A stretch of DNA of 8,441 bases from the NCBI GenBank assembly GCA_913054565.1, contig CAJXHW010000068.1, positions 1 to 8,441 on the forward strand. Direction: 5' to 3'. The stretch comes from an uncultured Kordia sp. Lineage in GTDB: Bacteria > Bacteroidota > Bacteroidia > Flavobacteriales > Flavobacteriaceae. Of the stretch, positions 6,581 to 8,441 are shown piece after piece; the stretch's first letter is position 1; each line of letters begins with the position of its first letter. Below the pieces are notes generated by a model. That model did no database searches. It was not told where the DNA came from and saw only the letters and a program-made list of their open reading frames with translations. The translations under genes and the position numbers were made by a program.

Positions 6581-7345
6581 ATGAAAATAGTAATTTCTCC
6601 AGCAAAGTCATTAGATTTTGAATCTGACTTACCAACTCAAAAATTCACGGACGCCACTTTTTTAGAAGAGGCGCAGCAAATAAATTCGAAGTTGAAAAAG
6701 CTAGCGCCTAAAAAAATTGGAGAGTTGATGAAAATATCAGAGAAGTTATCGGAGTTAAATTGGCAGCGTAATCAAGATTGGAAATTGCCATTTATACCAG
6801 AAAATTCAAGGCCAGCAGTCTTTGCTTTTAATGGTGATGTGTATTCAGGGTTGGATGCATATACACTTAATGATAACGCTATTGATGAGTTGCAAAATTC
6901 ATTACGAATTCTTTCTGGATTATATGGAATGCTAAAACCGTTAGATTTAATACAGCCTTACCGGTTAGAAATGGGAACAAAGTTTTCGGTTGGAAGAGCT
7001 AAAAATCTACATGGGTTTTGGAAAAAAAAAGTAACACAACAATTAAACGATGAATTACAAGAAAATGAACTTTTTGTAAACTTAGCAAGCAATGAGTATT
7101 TTGCAGCAGTTGATGTTAAGCAATTAAACACTTCGGTAATTACTCCAGTTTTTAAAGACTGGAAAAACGATAAGCTCAAAGTAATCTCGTTTTTTGCTAA
7201 AAAAGCACGTGGTTTAATGGTGCGCTATATTATTGACACTAATGCAACCACTATTGAAGATTTGAAGGGTTTCAATTATGAAGGATATGCATTTTCAGAA
7301 GAATACTCAGATATGGCTAAAAAAGAACTTGTTTTTGTGCGTTAA
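6581..7345 (+). CDS. yaaA: YaaA family peroxide stress protein
   Basis: The 254-residue protein matches the YaaA/DUF328 family throughout (E. coli YaaA is 258). Recognisable blocks are ISPAKSLD at 5-12, FNGDVYSGL at 83-91, LSGLYGMLKPLDLIQPYRLE at 111-130, NLASNEYF at 167-174 and FAKKARGLMVRYII at 205-218. In E. coli, YaaA is induced by peroxide, lowers free intracellular iron and thereby limits oxidative DNA damage; its biochemical action is still poorly defined, with DNA binding proposed. I chose ATG at 6581 because it gives the family N-terminus MKIVISPAK. A GTG at 6521 in frame would add 20 residues but lies within the preceding terminator and before the candidate promoter. Its stop codon overlaps the ATG of the sirtuin gene by one base. 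Confidence 0.94.
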   Translation: MKIVISPAKSLDFESDLPTQKFTDATFLEEAQQINSKLKKLAPKKIGELMKISEKLSELNWQRNQDWKLPFIPENSRPAVFAFNGDVYSGLDAYTLNDNAIDELQNSLRILSGLYGMLKPLDLIQPYRLEMGTKFSVGRAKNLHGFWKKKVTQQLNDELQENELFVNLASNEYFAAVDVKQLNTSVITPVFKDWKNDKLKVISFFAKKARGLMVRYIIDTNATTIEDLKGFNYEGYAFSEEYSDMAKKELVFVR

Positions 7346-8031
7346 TGAAAAAGCTTGTAGTTTTAACGGGGGCAGGAATGAGTGCGGAAAGTGGAATATC
7401 TACATTTCGCGATGCAAATGGTTTATGGGAAGGGCATGATGTTATGGAAGTGGCATCACCGGAAGGTTTTGCAAATAACCCAGAATTGGTGTTGGATTTT
7501 TATAATAAACGTCGTGAGCAATTAAAACACGTGTCGCCTAATCAAGGGCATTTCAATTTAAAACAATTAGAAAAAACTTTTGAAGTTCATATTGTTACTC
7601 AAAATGTAGATGATTTGCATGAGCGCGCAGCAAGTACAAATGTGTTGCATTTACACGGTGAACTTCGTAAAGTACGTAGTACTAAAAATGAAGCTTTGAT
7701 TTATAAGTGGGAAGACGATTTAGTTTTAGGAAATTTAGCTGAAGATAAATCGCAATTACGCCCGCACATTGTATGGTTTGGTGAAGCGGTGACAATGATA
7801 GATATAGCTGTAGAATTGGTTAGCGACGCTGATATCATCGTGATTATCGGAACATCTATGCAGGTTTATCCTGCTGCGGGACTGTTGAGTTATGTAAAAC
7901 ACAATTCACCGATATACTTTATAGATCCGAAGCCATCTATTCGTGAAACAGATTTTGAAAACCTAACAATTATTCAATCTGGTGCTGTTGAGGGTACAAT
8001 TACATTGGTTGATTTGCTACTTCAGTCTTAA
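7345..8031 (+). CDS. cobB: CobB-type NAD-dependent protein deacylase (sirtuin) lacking zinc cysteines
   Basis: Sirtuins remove acyl groups from lysines using NAD, in the cytosol. The 228-residue protein has the NAD-binding GAGMSAESGISTFR at 9-22, TQNVDDLH at 85-92, the catalytic His104 in HLHGEL, RPHIVWFGE at 139-147 and GTSMQVYPAAG at 169-179. Y53-x-x-R56 in FYNKRR matches the Tyr/Arg pair that lets CobB and SIRT5 accept succinyl or malonyl lysine, so desuccinylase activity is plausible. The protein has no cysteine at all: the four zinc ligands expected between the catalytic His and RPHIVWFGE are missing (for example KVRS where KVRC is usual), and the small domain is about the normal length. 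I recall similar cysteine-poor sirtuins in other Bacteroidota. Its ATG overlaps the yaaA stop (TAATG), implying translational coupling. Confidence 0.94.
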   Translation: MKKLVVLTGAGMSAESGISTFRDANGLWEGHDVMEVASPEGFANNPELVLDFYNKRREQLKHVSPNQGHFNLKQLEKTFEVHIVTQNVDDLHERAASTNVLHLHGELRKVRSTKNEALIYKWEDDLVLGNLAEDKSQLRPHIVWFGEAVTMIDIAVELVSDADIIVIIGTSMQVYPAAGLLSYVKHNSPIYFIDPKPSIRETDFENLTIIQSGAVEGTITLVDLLLQS

Positions 8032-8441
8032 TTTTTACAAGTGTTATCCAGTTGGTTAGTGCAGTAATATCAGCGTTGCTAAGTTTTGCATCTTGATGTG
8101 TCAACGTGTATGATGCTAAGGGCATTTCTTTGTCTTCAATCATTTCTATAAACTCATCTAATTTGTGTGCTTTTTTCTTAGCGGAATAACTGCTCCATTC
8201 TGAAAAATTCAAATGTTCTTTTCCGTGTTCAATATGGCCGTCTACCCAAAAATTTATTGGAGTAATTCTATCATACCAAGGGTATATAGTATTGTTAGAA
8301 TGACAATCATAACAGGAGGTTTTTATAATATTTGCCAAGTGCTGAGGTGGTTGTTCAAGTGTGATGAAATCCGACTCAGGAACAAATTCTGATTCGTTCT
8401 TCTTAGGATTAATAAATTGTGCTGCTGTAAATAGTACAAAT
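8000..8441 (-). CDS. Haem-binding domain protein with CxxCH motif (5' end off window)
   Basis: The minus strand is open from the right edge to a TAA at 8000-8002 (146 visible residues). The visible N-terminus (FVLFTAAQF) looks like the end of a signal sequence or membrane anchor, so only a few residues are probably missing and the rest should be periplasmic. Residues 43-47 of the visible part are CYDCH, a c-type haem attachment site, followed by SNNTIYPWYDRITPINFWV, then EHLNFSEWSSYS and KEMPLASYTLTHQDAKLS. This matches the Haem_bd domain (Pfam name as I recall it), in which the Met of the MPL motif is a possible axial ligand. A TTG at 8336-8338 is not a credible start because the domain continues upstream. 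Its 3' end overlaps the sirtuin 3' end by 32 bases, in convergent orientation. Its redox partner is unknown. Confidence 0.88.
   Translation of the reverse strand, partial: FVLFTAAQFINPKKNESEFVPESDFITLEQPPQHLANIIKTSCYDCHSNNTIYPWYDRITPINFWVDGHIEHGKEHLNFSEWSSYSAKKKAHKLDEFIEMIEDKEMPLASYTLTHQDAKLSNADITALTNWITLVKIKTEVANQPM

Noticed and set aside
6958..7179. Minus-strand open frame of 73 codons
   Set aside because: It is antisense to the conserved core of yaaA and resembles no family.
1..8441. Mobile elements, CRISPR arrays, tRNA or rRNA genes, defence or toxin systems
   Set aside because: I looked for regular spaced repeats, transposase motifs and long terminal inverted repeats and saw none. Nearly all the DNA is accounted for by conserved chromosomal genes.

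Overview
This window looks like an ordinary chromosomal stretch from a member of the Bacteroidota, most likely a Flavobacteriaceae-like marine or soil bacterium. Four things support that. The DNA is AT-rich. Start codons lack strong Shine-Dalgarno sequences. Several starts are preceded by the TAnnTTTG -7 element typical of the Bacteroidota. The proteins (Ddl next to a short PASTA membrane protein and an RluD-like enzyme, a cysteine-free CobB-like sirtuin, a CxxCH haem-binding domain protein) are familiar from that group. I see no mobile element, CRISPR array, rRNA or tRNA.

Layout. (1) Positions 1-1214, minus strand: an M14-type zinc carboxypeptidase-like lipoprotein whose 3' end lies off the left edge. 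(2) Positions 1215-1394: a divergent intergenic region with a good promoter for a SulP-family anion transporter at 1395-3029, which ends in a strong bidirectional terminator at 3051-3094. (3) Positions 3095 to about 3253, minus strand: the decayed C-terminal third of a phosphinothricin-acetyltransferase-like GNAT gene, still readable in a single frame through three stop codons. (4) Positions 3290-4748, minus strand: ddl then coaD, 22 bases apart. (5) Positions 4749-4841: a compact divergent promoter region with two -7 elements and two palindromes. (6) Positions 4842-6487, plus strand: a two-PASTA-domain single-pass membrane protein and an RluD-type pseudouridine synthase, closed by a terminator at 6510-6539. 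(7) Positions 6581-8031, plus strand: yaaA and a CobB-type sirtuin, overlapping by one base. (8) Positions 8000-8441, minus strand: a haem-binding domain protein cut by the right edge and overlapping the sirtuin 3' end convergently.

How the genes relate. The central divergent block pairs peptidoglycan precursor synthesis (Ddl) and coenzyme A synthesis (CoaD) with a membrane PASTA protein that may sense or bind cell-wall material, and with a ribosomal RNA modification enzyme. YaaA (peroxide stress and iron handling in E. coli) and the NAD-dependent deacylase form a separate small operon. The flanking genes concern transport, peptide processing and haem binding at the cell envelope.

I do not find convincing evidence of a new biological system. 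The items most worth a second look are the GNAT gene remnant, the sirtuin without zinc-ligand cysteines, the paired palindromes in the ddl/PASTA control region, and the kinase-less PASTA protein.
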